18,935 nucleotides of DNA from an uncultured Burkholderiales bacterium (lineage in GTDB: Bacteria; Pseudomonadota; Gammaproteobacteria; Burkholderiales; Burkholderiaceae_E), in NCBI GenBank assembly GCA_903898725.1, contig CAIUGQ010000151.1:1-18935 (forward strand), read 5' to 3'. A program made the position numbers and the translations under genes. Of the stretch, positions 1 through 9,047 are shown in pieces (the stretch's first letter is position 1; each line of letters opens with the position of its first letter). The notes under the pieces were generated by a model. It made no database searches. It saw nothing but the letters and a program-made list of their open reading frames with translations, and was not told the origin of the DNA.

Positions 1-369
1 AGCCAGGCCGCGCTCGCGCCCAAGGGCTACCTCACCGGCGCCGAGTGGGACTGGTCGACGCCCTACGGGATGCTGGTCGATGCGGCCCGCACCGGCAAGC
101 CGCACCTGAACTTCCTGCGCGGCGGACTCAAGGAAGGCTTCGTGAAGATGTCGGCCTACGGCCCCTCGGTCACGCCCGCGGCGAAGGCCGCCGGCGATGC
201 CGCGCGCACCGCGCTGACGACCGGCAACTTCGCGATCTTCAAGGGCCCGCTCAAGGACAACAAGGGCGGCACCGTGGTCCCGGCCGGCACCTCGCTCGAG
301 ATGACCAACCTCGAGCTCGAGAAGATGAACTACCTGGTCGAGGGGGTGCTCGGCTCGATCCCGGCCTGA
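1..369 (+). CDS. BMP/PnrA-family ABC substrate-binding protein, C-terminal fragment
   Basis: The reading frame is open from base 1 and ends at TGA 367-369, so only the last 122 residues are in the window. The visible part has the C-terminal lobe pattern of basic membrane protein (Bmp/PnrA/Med) periplasmic binding proteins: an 'AEWDWSTPY' segment, an 'ALTTGNFAIFKGPLKDNKG' beta-hairpin region and a closing helix 'LEKMNYLVEGVLGSIPA'. Characterised members of this family bind purine nucleosides or related compounds outside the inner membrane and deliver them to a paired-permease ABC importer. Two matching permeases follow 37 nt downstream and the ATPase lies later in the same operon. The ligand cannot be told from this fragment; the neighbouring amidohydrolases suggest an amide- or urea-containing compound. 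The signal peptide and lipobox would be upstream of the window. Confidence 0.85.
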   Translation, partial: SQAALAPKGYLTGAEWDWSTPYGMLVDAARTGKPHLNFLRGGLKEGFVKMSAYGPSVTPAAKAAGDAARTALTTGNFAIFKGPLKDNKGGTVVPAGTSLEMTNLELEKMNYLVEGVLGSIPA

Positions 370-406
370 TCGCCGCGAACGGCACGCCCGGTCCGCGCCC
401 ACGCCG

Positions 407-1474
407 ATGGCCACCGTCCAGTCGGTCCTCGCCGCCGCGCTGCGGCCGGTCAATGCCTCGCCGGCGGTGCTGGCGTGGCTCGTGCCGTTCGCCTCGATCG
501 TCGTCGGACTGCTGGCCTTCGGCGTGTTCGTCGGCCTGCTCGGGCGCAACCCGTTCGAGGTGTACGCGACCATCTTCGAGGGCGGCTTCGCCAGCGCCTT
601 CTCGTGGAACAACACGCTGCTGCGGGCCGCGCCGCTGATCCTCACCGGACTGGCGGTCGCGATTCCCGCGCAGGCAGGGCTGGTGGTGATCGGTGGCGAG
701 GGCGCGCTCGCGCTGGGCGCGCTCGCCGCCGCCGCGGTGGCGGTGCCGCTCGCGCCCTCGCTCGGGCCGGCAGCCCTCGTCGCCGGCGCGATCGCCGGGG
801 CCGTGGCGGGCGGGCTGTGGTTCGCGCTGACCGGCTTCTTCCGGGCCTACCGCGGGCTCAACGAGACGATCAGCAGCCTGCTGCTGTCCTACATCGCCAT
901 CGCCGTCTTCAACCATGTGGTCGAAGGGCCGCTGCGCGATCCGGCCAGCCTGAACAAGCCGTCCACGCTGCCGCTGCCCGACAGCGAGATGATCGGCCAG
1001 ATCCCGTGGCTCGACGTCCACTGGGGGCTCGCGATCGGAGTCGTGGCCTGCGTGATCGCGCAGCTCGCGCTGTCGCGCAGCACCCAGGGCTTCGCGCTGC
1101 GCGTGGCCGGCGGCAACCCGCGGGCGGCCCTGCTCGTCGGCCTGCCGGTGGGCGCACTGATCGTCGCGGCCTGCGCGCTCGGCGGCGCCGCGGCGGGCCT
1201 GGCCGGTGCCATCGAGGTCATGGCGGTGCACAGCGCGGCCAGCGCGTCGGTGCTCGCCGGCTACGGCACCACCGGCATCCTGGTGGCCTTCATGGCGCGC
1301 CAGCAGCCGCTGGCGATCGTGCCGGTCGCGATCCTGATGGGCGGCATCGCGGCGGCGGGCAGTCTGCTGCAGCGCCGCCTGGACCTGCCCGACGCCACCA
1401 CGCTGGTGCTGCAGGGGCTGCTGTTCGTGTCGATCCTCGCCGGCGAGGCCTTCATGCCCAAGGAGCGCCGGTGA
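407..1474 (+). CDS. BMP-type ABC importer permease 1
   Basis: This 355-aa inner-membrane protein belongs to the branched-chain/sugar-type permease superfamily (BPD_transp_2), in the branch that pairs with BMP binding proteins (YufP-like). About ten hydrophobic segments are visible. The cytoplasmic coupling region contains 'GLNETISSLLLSYIAI' (about residues 149-164), which is characteristic of this branch. The extra N-terminal segment makes it the longer of the two permeases, as is usual for the first permease of these systems. The ATG at 407 is the first plausible start after the binding-protein stop; no clear Shine-Dalgarno sequence is seen. Its stop overlaps the GTG of the second permease by 4 nt (GTGA), implying translational coupling and a heterodimeric channel. 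The substrate is not deducible from the permease. Confidence 0.9.
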   Translation: MATVQSVLAAALRPVNASPAVLAWLVPFASIVVGLLAFGVFVGLLGRNPFEVYATIFEGGFASAFSWNNTLLRAAPLILTGLAVAIPAQAGLVVIGGEGALALGALAAAAVAVPLAPSLGPAALVAGAIAGAVAGGLWFALTGFFRAYRGLNETISSLLLSYIAIAVFNHVVEGPLRDPASLNKPSTLPLPDSEMIGQIPWLDVHWGLAIGVVACVIAQLALSRSTQGFALRVAGGNPRAALLVGLPVGALIVAACALGGAAAGLAGAIEVMAVHSAASASVLAGYGTTGILVAFMARQQPLAIVPVAILMGGIAAAGSLLQRRLDLPDATTLVLQGLLFVSILAGEAFMPKERR

Positions 1475-2391
1475 CCTTCGACGCCGTCCTCACCGTGCTG
1501 ATCGCCGTCATGGGCGGCGCGATCCGCGTCTCCACGCCCTTCCTGTTCGTCTCGCTCGGCGAGTGCATCACCGAGAAGTCCGGCCGCATCAACCTCGGGC
1601 TCGAGGGCACGATGGTGTTCGGCGCGATGTTCGGCTACGCGGTGTCGTACCACACCGGTTCGCCGTGGCTGGGCGTGCTCGCGGCCGGCTGCTCGGGCGT
1701 GGTCTTCGGCGCGGTCCACGGGCTGCTGTGCAGCCTGCCGCGCGTCAACGACACGGCGATCGGCATCTCGCTGATCGTGCTCGGCCTGGGGCTCGCCTAC
1801 TTCTTCGGCAAGGCCTACATCCAGCCGACCGCGCCGCGTCTGCCCTCGCTCGACCTCGGCGCCTGGAGCGACCGGCCCGCGCTGCGCGCCGCGCTGCAGG
1901 TCAACGTGCTGTTCATCGTCGGCGCGGTGCTCGCCTTCGTGCTGCACTGGGCGTTCGCCAACACCCGCTGGGGGCTGCAGCTGCGAACGGTCGGCGACTC
2001 GGCCGACGCCGCCCGCGCGCTCGGCCTGTCGGTGGCGCGTACCCGGGTGATGGCCACCGCGATGGGCGGTTTCTTCGGCGGCGTCGCCGGCGCCTACCTG
2101 TCGCTGTACTACCCGGGCAGCTGGAACGAGGCGCTGTCGAGCGGGCAGGGCGTGATGGCGGTGGCGCTGGTGATCTTCGCGCGCTGGCGGCCGCTCGGCT
2201 GCTTCCGTGCGGCACTGATCTTCGGCGGCGCGGGCTCGATCGGCCCGGCGCTGCAGGCGGTGGGCATCCAGGCGGGCTACCACCTGTGGAACGCGGCGCC
2301 GTACGTGCTGACGCTGGCGATCATGCTGGCCAGCACCTCCAAGGCCCGTGCGTCGATCGGCGCGCCGGGCGAACTCTCCATGACGCGCTGA
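1471..2391 (+). CDS. BMP-type ABC importer permease 2
   Basis: A 306-aa partner permease. I chose GTG 1471, inside the GTGA overlap with the previous stop, because the protein then begins 'MTFDAVLTVLIAVMGGAIRVSTP', which matches the N-terminus of this permease type. The motif 'GRINLGLEGTMVFGAM' (about residues 37-52) is the family hallmark, followed by about eight further hydrophobic segments. The region 'WGLQLRTVGDSADAARALG' is the cytoplasmic loop that docks on the ATPase. With the preceding gene it forms the membrane channel of a BMP/nucleoside-type importer. The protein ends in a short polar tail, and 32 nt separate it from the amidase gene. Confidence 0.9.
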   Translation: MTFDAVLTVLIAVMGGAIRVSTPFLFVSLGECITEKSGRINLGLEGTMVFGAMFGYAVSYHTGSPWLGVLAAGCSGVVFGAVHGLLCSLPRVNDTAIGISLIVLGLGLAYFFGKAYIQPTAPRLPSLDLGAWSDRPALRAALQVNVLFIVGAVLAFVLHWAFANTRWGLQLRTVGDSADAARALGLSVARTRVMATAMGGFFGGVAGAYLSLYYPGSWNEALSSGQGVMAVALVIFARWRPLGCFRAALIFGGAGSIGPALQAVGIQAGYHLWNAAPYVLTLAIMLASTSKARASIGAPGELSMTR

Positions 2392-2412
2392 ACGCGCGCG
2401 CATCACACGAAC

Positions 2413-2416
2413 GAGG
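2413..2416 (+). promoter_or_regulatory. Ribosome binding site for the formamidase gene
   Basis: GAGG lies 7 nt before the ATG at 2424. It fixes that ATG as the start of the amidase, although the open frame extends far upstream through the second permease in another frame. Confidence 0.6.
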
Positions 2417-2423
2417 CGTCTCG

Positions 2424-3473
2424 ATGAGCGGACTGGGCGGATTGAACAAGTCGCCGAACGGCGTGGTCGTGGGGCTGGTGCAGCTGCAGCTGCCGGTGGT
2501 CGAGACCCCGGCGCAGCTCGCCGCGCAGACCGCGCGCATCGTGTCGATGGTCGGCAAGGCGCGGCGCAACAGCCCCGGCATGGACCTGGTGGTGTTCCCC
2601 GAGTACGCGCTGCACGGGCTGTCGATGAGCACCGCGCCCGAGCTGATGGTCTCGATGGACGGGCCTGAGGTCGCCGCGTTCAGGCAGGCCTGCATCGAGC
2701 ACCGGATCTGGGGCTGCTTCTCGATCATGGAAGCCAACCCCGGCGGCAACCCCTACAACACCGGGATCATCTTCGACGACACCGGGCGGCTGGCGCTGTA
2801 CTACCGCAAGCTGCATCCCTGGGTGCCGGTCGAGGCCTGGGAGCCGGGCAACCTCGGCATTCCGGTCATCGACGGCCCGAAGGGCTGCCGGCTCGCGCTG
2901 ATCATCTGCCACGACGGCATGTTCCCCGAGATGGCGCGCGAATGCGCCTACAAGGGTGCCGAGATCATGCTGCGAACCGCCGGCTACACCGCGCCGATCC
3001 GCCACGCGTGGAAGATCACCAACCAGGCCAACGCCTTCCAGAACCTGATGATCACCGCCAGCGTCTGCCTGTGCGGCAGCGACGGCACCTTCGACTCGAT
3101 GGGCGAGGGCATGGTCTGCGACTTCGACGGCACCGTGCTGGTCGAGGGCGGCAACCGTCCCGACGAGATCGTCACCTGCGAGCTGCGGCCCGATCTGGTC
3201 CGCGAGGCGCGCGTGCACTGGGGCGTCGAGAACAACCCCTACCAGCTCTGGCACCGCGGCTACGTGGCAGTGAAGGGCGGTGCCCAGGACTGCCCCTACA
3301 CCTTCATGCACGACATGGTCGACGGCCGCTACCGGCTGCCCTGGGAGGCGGACGTGGTGCACACCGACGGCACCTCCTGCGGCTTCGCGGCGCCGGCCCG
3401 CGACTACGTCGGTGCACAGCCGGCCGGCCCCGAGGGGCTGCCGCTCGCGGCACCGATCGCGCGCGCCGCCTGA
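2424..3473 (+). CDS. amiF: Formamidase (AmiF-like nitrilase-superfamily amidohydrolase)
   Basis: This 349-aa cytoplasmic enzyme belongs to the nitrilase superfamily, in the aliphatic amidase/formamidase branch. The Glu-Lys-Cys catalytic triad is visible: E60 in 'VVFPEYALHG', K129 in 'YYRKLHPW' and C162 in 'LIICHDGMFPE'. The 'CHDGM.PE' surroundings and the 'PYNTGII' and 'FGEG/MGEGMVCDFDGT'-type segments resemble Helicobacter AmiF formamidase (334 aa; E60, K133, C166) more than AmiE acetamidase, which has 'CDDGNYPE'. Family chemistry is formamide to formate plus ammonia, or closely related short amides. It lies inside the BMP-transporter operon directly before biuH, so its in vivo substrate may be an amide or formyl derivative made in the same pathway. 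Assignment to formamidase rather than another small amidase is by sequence pattern only. Confidence 0.85.
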   Translation: MSGLGGLNKSPNGVVVGLVQLQLPVVETPAQLAAQTARIVSMVGKARRNSPGMDLVVFPEYALHGLSMSTAPELMVSMDGPEVAAFRQACIEHRIWGCFSIMEANPGGNPYNTGIIFDDTGRLALYYRKLHPWVPVEAWEPGNLGIPVIDGPKGCRLALIICHDGMFPEMARECAYKGAEIMLRTAGYTAPIRHAWKITNQANAFQNLMITASVCLCGSDGTFDSMGEGMVCDFDGTVLVEGGNRPDEIVTCELRPDLVREARVHWGVENNPYQLWHRGYVAVKGGAQDCPYTFMHDMVDGRYRLPWEADVVHTDGTSCGFAAPARDYVGAQPAGPEGLPLAAPIARAA

Positions 3474-3479
3474 CCCGCC

Positions 3480-3483
3480 GGAG
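3480..3483 (+). promoter_or_regulatory. Ribosome binding site for biuH
   Basis: GGAG lies 9 nt before the ATG at 3493 and supports this start. The resulting N-terminus places 'ADPYPWPY' at residues 9-16, as in characterised biuret hydrolase. Confidence 0.55.
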
Positions 3484-3492
3484 CGCACCGCG

Positions 3493-4202
3493 ATGATCGA
3501 CTTCCCGCAGATCGGCGCCGATCCCTATCCGTGGCCGTACGACGGGCGCTGGCGCGCCGCCGAGACCGCGCTGGTGATCATCGACATGCAGACGGACTTC
3601 TGCGGCATCGGCGGCTACGTCGACCGCATGGGCTACGACCTGTCGATGACACGGGCGCCGATCGGGCCGATCTCGGCGCTGCTGGCGGCGGCCCGGACCC
3701 ACGGCCTGACCGTGATCCACACCCGCGAGGGACACCGGCCGGACCTCTCCGACCTGCCGGCGAACAAGCGCTGGCGCTCGCGGCGGATCGGCGCCGGCAT
3801 CGGCGACGCGGGGCCCTGCGGGCGCATCCTGGTCCGCGGCGAGCCGGGCTGGGAGATCATCCCCGAGCTCGCGCCGATCGCGGGCGAACCGATCGTCGAC
3901 AAGCCCGGCAAGGGCTCGTTCTGCGCGACCGACCTCGAGCTGATGCTGCGCACCCGCGGCATCCGCAACCTGCTGCTGACCGGCATCACCACCGACGTGT
4001 GCGTGCACACGACGATGCGCGAGGCCAACGACCGCGGCTTCGAGTGCCTGATCATCGAGGACTGCTGCGGCGCCACCGACCTCGGCAACCATCAGGCCGC
4101 GATCAAGATGGTGACGATGCAGGGCGGGGTGTTCGGTGCCGTGGGTCGCTCCGAGCAGGTGCTGGCGGCGCTCGGCGACGGCGCGTCGACGGGAGCGGCG
4201 CG

Positions 4203-4206
<4 letters not shown>
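3493..4206 (+). CDS. biuH: Biuret hydrolase (biuret amidohydrolase, isochorismatase-like)
   Basis: The enzyme hydrolyses biuret to allophanate plus ammonia (EC 3.5.1.84). The 237-aa protein aligns along its whole length with my recollection of Rhizobium leguminosarum BiuH: 'ADPYPWPY', 'IIDMQTDFCG', 'GGYVDRMGYDLS', 'HTREGHRPDLSDLPANKRW', 'IGAGIGD.GPCGRIL', 'DKPGKGSFCATDLEL', 'ITTDVCV' and 'MQGGVFG'. The catalytic triad is D31, K137 and C170, a constant offset of 5 from D36, K142 and C175 of the Rhizobium enzyme. F36 and Q210 correspond to its F41 and Q215 substrate-pocket residues. Its stop overlaps the GTG of the ATPase gene by 4 nt. In known pathways allophanate is passed to allophanate hydrolase (AtzF); no such gene is in the window. 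The assignment rests on remembered family sequence, not on a search. Confidence 0.9.
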
Positions 4207-5776
<1,570 letters not shown>

Positions 5777-5780
<4 letters not shown>

Positions 5781-6463
5781 CGTCCGACTTCGCGCCGACG
5801 GGCGCCCCCCGCACCGTTCAGGCCCGGCCGTTCGCCTTCGCGTTCGAGCCGCTCACCACCGCGCTCGTGATGATCGACATGCAGCGCGACTTCATCGAGC
5901 CCGGCGGGTTCGGCGAGTCGCTGGGCAACGACGTGAGCCACCTCGCCCGTGTCGTCGGCCCTGCCACCGACCTGCTCGGCTGGGCACGGATGCGCGGCCT
6001 GCTGGTGGTCCACACCCGCGAATGCCACCGCCCCGACCTGTCCGACTGCCCGCCGGCCAAGCGGCTGCGGGGCGCACCGTCGACCCGGATCGGTGACGCC
6101 GGACCGATGGGACGGATCCTGATCGACGGCGAGCCCGGCGCCGACTTCGTGCCCGGCCTGTCGCCGCTCGCCGGCGAGGTCGAGATCGTCAAGCCGGGCA
6201 AGGGGGCGTTCTACAACACCACCCTGACCCATGTGCTCACCGCGCGTCGCATCACGCACCTGATCTTCGGTGGCGTGACCACCGAGGTGTGCGTGCAGAC
6301 GACGATGCGCGAGGCGAACGACCGCGGCTACGAATGCCTGCTGGTCGAGGAGGCGACCGGCAGCTACTTCCCGGAGTTCCGCGACGCGACGCTGGCGATG
6401 GTCCGCGCGCAGGGCGGCATCGTCGGCTGGACCGCCTCGCTCGCCGACGTGATGCGCGCCTAG
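5777..6463 (+). CDS. Isochorismatase-like cysteine hydrolase, BiuH paralogue (candidate triuret or other ureide hydrolase)
   Basis: A 228-aa enzyme of the isochorismatase-like hydrolase family. Catalytic residues are D34 ('MIDMQRDF'), K139 ('IVKPGKGAF') and C172 ('GGVTTEVCV'), with Q212 in 'AQGGIVGW' at the BiuH Gln position. It shares long blocks with the neighbouring BiuH ('HTRE.HRPDLSD', 'IGDAGP.GRIL', 'TTMREANDRGYECL'), but differs at the 'ADPYPWPY' N-terminus and the 'CGATD' region, so it is a paralogue with a different substrate. Known relatives include triuret hydrolase TrtA, which is found clustered with biuH and yields biuret, and uncharacterised cysteine hydrolases of amide pathways. 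The ATG overlaps the ATPase stop (ATGA), so it is the last gene of the operon. I am sure of the family and unsure of the substrate. Confidence 0.85.
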
Positions 6464-6485
6464 CGGCGCGGGTGCCCGGGCCGCT
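6462..6485. terminator. Hairpin filling the convergent gap, putative bidirectional terminator
   Basis: AGCGGC (6462-6467) pairs with GCCGCT (6480-6485). Inside it CGGG (6469-6472) pairs with CCCG (6475-6478) around a single G-G mismatch. It occupies the space between the stop of the cysteine hydrolase and the stop of the convergent gene. There is no T-tract on either side, so it may be a weak or Rho-assisted terminator. Confidence 0.45.
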
Positions 6486-8747
6486 TCAGGCGGGCTCGGG
6501 CAGCCGGGTGCGACGCGCGGCGGCCGCCGAGGCCGAGGCCGCGGCACCCTGTCGGATCATCGCCGCCGTGGCGACGAGTCGGACGATGCGCCGGGCGTTC
6601 GGTCCGAACGAGCGCCACACCACCGTCTCGGCGAGCACCACGCGGCCGGCCGGTCCGAGCATCGCGCCGAGCAGCGACGAGGCGAGCGTGTAGCCGCCCA
6701 TGCCGGGCATCGTGGGGGCGACGATGCCCAGGGCCGTCGACAGCGCGGTGTAGGTCGCGAAGCCGCCGAGGTGCACGACCACCAGCATCCCGCCGGGCGT
6801 GACCGAGTCCGACAGGTCGACGCCGTGGCGGCGCGCCCTGAGCAGCAGGTCTTGCGCGAACCGTGCGCGCTCCGGCGCATCCAGGCCGCGCTGCAGCACG
6901 GCGAGGATCGCCTTGAGCACCTCGGTCTCCAGTTCGTCGACCCAGGCATAGAGCGCGGCCACCGCGTCACGATCGGGCGGCAGCCTCGGCTCGGTCGGCC
7001 GGGAGGCGTCGATCGCCGCCAGGTCGACGCCGGTCGGGCCGGTGCGCGATGCCCACCAGATGGCGTCCACGCCGAGCGCTTCGGCCGCATCGCGCAGCAT
7101 CTCGAGGTAGGCCGCGCCGCCGAGGCTGACCGCGGTCGTGAGACCGCTGCGGCCGGCGATGCCGATCCGGGCCGCCAGCGCCGCGGGCGCCAGCGCCGCG
7201 GTCGCGGCCTCCTGACCCTCGAGGGCGCGGGTCAGTTCGAGCAGTTCCTCGCTGGTCGCGCGCTCGAGCGTCGCCAGCAGCATGCGGCTCGACGGGCTGG
7301 TCCAGGCGCCGCGCTCGGCAGCGGGTTCGGGCTGCGGCCTGGGCATCGGGATCGTCGGCGGGCCGTCGACGGGCTCGATGGCCGACTCGGCCTGCCTGAG
7401 CGAGGGGATGGCCGTACCGGAGGGCGTGCCCGCTGCGGTCGCTGCAGGCGGTGTCACGGCGCGGACGGGCGTGGCCGCGGCGGACGCCATGATCGCCAGC
7501 CGGCGGACCGCCGTCCGGTAGCGGCGCCACAGCCGCTCGTGCTCGCTGAGCGGCTCGGCGCGCCCCTTGGCGACCAGCACGAACCGACGCTGGGCATCGC
7601 TGCCGGGCATCAGTCGCCCGTCGGCGAGTCGTTCGTACCAGGTGCCGTAGCGCGCGAGACGGTCGATCTCGACGGCATCGAGGCCCGCTTCGGCCGCGGC
7701 AGCCGGGTCGACGTCGAACCGCGTCGCCAGCGCCTCGCGCTGAGGGTCGGGGAGGGCGTCGGCGGATTCGGGCGATCGGCCGCCGAGATCGGTGGCGCCG
7801 AGCGGTGCGAGCGGCGACGGGGCTGCGGCGGGACGGACCGGACCCTGAGCCGACGCAGCGGCGGATGACGGCACCGACGCCTGCTGCTGCGGCTGCGAAG
7901 CGAGACCGGCCAGCGCAGCCGGCAGCGCCAGTCTGGGGTCTTCGGCGGACGCGGGGCCGACACGCAGCAGGCGGTGCCGCTCGCCGTCGTGCGCGACGTC
8001 GGCCCGTGCGCCGTCCTGCGCGGGCGGGGGGGGCGCGCTGCGTCGCGCGTCGTGTCGAGCGTCGAGCAGGTCGTCGAGCAGGTGCCGGGCGAACTCGACC
8101 CGCGACCCGTCCCGGCCGGCGCCAACGCAGACCCGATGGATCCGGTCGAGGTCGCCCCACGGCGCATCGGCGCCGTCGGGCAGGTGCGGACGCGCGATCG
8201 CGCCGAGCGTGCAGAGGGCCCGCAGCGCGTCGTTCAGGGCGTCGCCGCGCAGCACGGTGTCGGTGAACGGCATGCCGTGGCCGCGCGGCCCGAGCAGCAC
8301 CAGCTCGACCTCACGGCCCGCAGCGGCGGGGTCCGCGACCCGCAGCGAGGCGAGGACGAGTGCAGCCAGCCTGGGGGCCGAGCGGGACGGCTCGTCGAGC
8401 AGCGCGCGGTGCAGGCTGCGACAGGTGGAGGCGGCGTCGGCGGTGACCGAGGGATCGGGCGCCGCCGTGCGCGACCTCGAGCGGGTGCGCAGCCAGTCGA
8501 GGTGCGCCGCCGCGCTGCCGGCCTCGCTCGCCTCGACGAGCCCGTCGGCTGCGGGTCCGTCGAGCCGCAGGCTGCGTTCGATCCGGCGCGCCGACAGCGC
8601 ACCGAGGTCGGTCGCCGCCGCGCGAGCCCAGGCATGCAGCCGCCAGGGCTCGATCGCCGCACACGCCAGCGCCAGCGCATCGCACCACCGACCGATGCGG
8701 GCAGCATGGACGGGATCGATCGCGGGCAGCAGACGGGGGGAAGACAT
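6486..8747 (-). CDS. Large protein of unknown function with DUF413/MaoP-like and YaaW-like regions
   Basis: No function can be assigned to this 753-aa protein. The first 235 residues are alpha-helical and Ala/Arg/Leu-rich with no family I recognise. A low-complexity Pro/Ala/Gln linker follows. Residues about 336-416 resemble DUF413 (MaoP/YifE): 'EIDRLARYGTWYERLADG', then 'RRFVLVAKGRAEPLSEHE' and 'LWRRYRTAV', which matches the family order G-x-L-x-G-x-P, F-V-x-V-x-x-G, P-x-x-x-x-E-x-x-W. After a second linker, residues about 484-733 resemble UPF0174/YaaW: 'LERATSEELLELTRAL', 'AAYLEMLRDAAEALGVD' and a hydrophobic 'LGGFATYTALSTALGI' to 'LGAMLGPAGRVV' stretch (about 661-703) that could insert into a membrane. 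ATG 8747 is preferred over the upstream GTG at 8804, which would add only a basic 19-residue tail; neither has a clear Shine-Dalgarno. The gene stands alone on this strand. Confidence 0.75.
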   Translation of the reverse strand: MSSPRLLPAIDPVHAARIGRWCDALALACAAIEPWRLHAWARAAATDLGALSARRIERSLRLDGPAADGLVEASEAGSAAAHLDWLRTRSRSRTAAPDPSVTADAASTCRSLHRALLDEPSRSAPRLAALVLASLRVADPAAAGREVELVLLGPRGHGMPFTDTVLRGDALNDALRALCTLGAIARPHLPDGADAPWGDLDRIHRVCVGAGRDGSRVEFARHLLDDLLDARHDARRSAPPPPAQDGARADVAHDGERHRLLRVGPASAEDPRLALPAALAGLASQPQQQASVPSSAAASAQGPVRPAAAPSPLAPLGATDLGGRSPESADALPDPQREALATRFDVDPAAAAEAGLDAVEIDRLARYGTWYERLADGRLMPGSDAQRRFVLVAKGRAEPLSEHERLWRRYRTAVRRLAIMASAAATPVRAVTPPAATAAGTPSGTAIPSLRQAESAIEPVDGPPTIPMPRPQPEPAAERGAWTSPSSRMLLATLERATSEELLELTRALEGQEAATAALAPAALAARIGIAGRSGLTTAVSLGGAAYLEMLRDAAEALGVDAIWWASRTGPTGVDLAAIDASRPTEPRLPPDRDAVAALYAWVDELETEVLKAILAVLQRGLDAPERARFAQDLLLRARRHGVDLSDSVTPGGMLVVVHLGGFATYTALSTALGIVAPTMPGMGGYTLASSLLGAMLGPAGRVVLAETVVWRSFGPNARRIVRLVATAAMIRQGAAASASAAAARRTRLPEPA
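8026..8033. repeat. G8 (C8 on the coding strand) homopolymer inside the DUF413-like gene
   Basis: Eight consecutive G on the + strand fall in the Pro-rich linker (a PPPP run) of the gene at 6486-8747. The frame is continuous across the tract in this sequence. Slippage here would separate the N-terminal region from the DUF413-like and YaaW-like parts. Confidence 0.6.
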
Positions 8748-9047
8748 GGATGCCGCGGAGCGGTGGCCGTGGAGAGCGGGACGGACCGATCCTAAGGGCG
8801 ACACCGCCGCCGCCTGCGTGGTCCGGACCGGCGGTCGCGGGATCCCGCCCGGCGGCCTGAAGTCCGGGAGATCCAGGACGACAGGCGATGAATTTGTATC
8901 TGAAATGCCAACTGGCAGATCTGCCGGTCAGCCCTGCGGATCGCCTGTTCAGGCCGAAATCAGGTCGATCGACCCGAATGCGGGCCATAGGGACTTAGGG
9001 CTGGCCACCGTTTAGGGTAAGCGGAAAAGGAAATAATCTCCAGCGAT
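8748..9047. other. 300-nt intergenic region with three dyad symmetries
   Basis: No credible gene lies here. The sequence between about 8889 and 9040 is distinctly richer in A/T than its surroundings. It contains the perfect 12-bp palindromes GGCAGATCTGCC (8914-8925, extending to 8911-8928 with one mismatch) and GGTCGATCGACC (8963-8974), the inverted repeat GCCTG-TT-CAGGC (8943-8954), and two TTAGGG hexamers 17 nt apart (8995, 9012). It lies downstream of the CoA-transferase operon and upstream of the DUF413-like gene, both on the - strand, so it is the natural place for that gene's promoter. I could not find a convincing -35/-10 pair. Confidence 0.5.

Noticed and set aside
251..1231. Long open frame on the - strand over the first permease
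   Set aside because: Its product is an Arg/Gly/His-rich string with no fold; it is the antisense shadow of a clear permease in a high-GC region. The same applies to other long antisense frames such as 10977-14216 and 15251-17356.
8748..8804. GTG 8804 as the start of the DUF413-like gene
   Set aside because: It adds 19 residues of basic low-information sequence; ATG 8747 is the more ordinary start, although no Shine-Dalgarno decides it.
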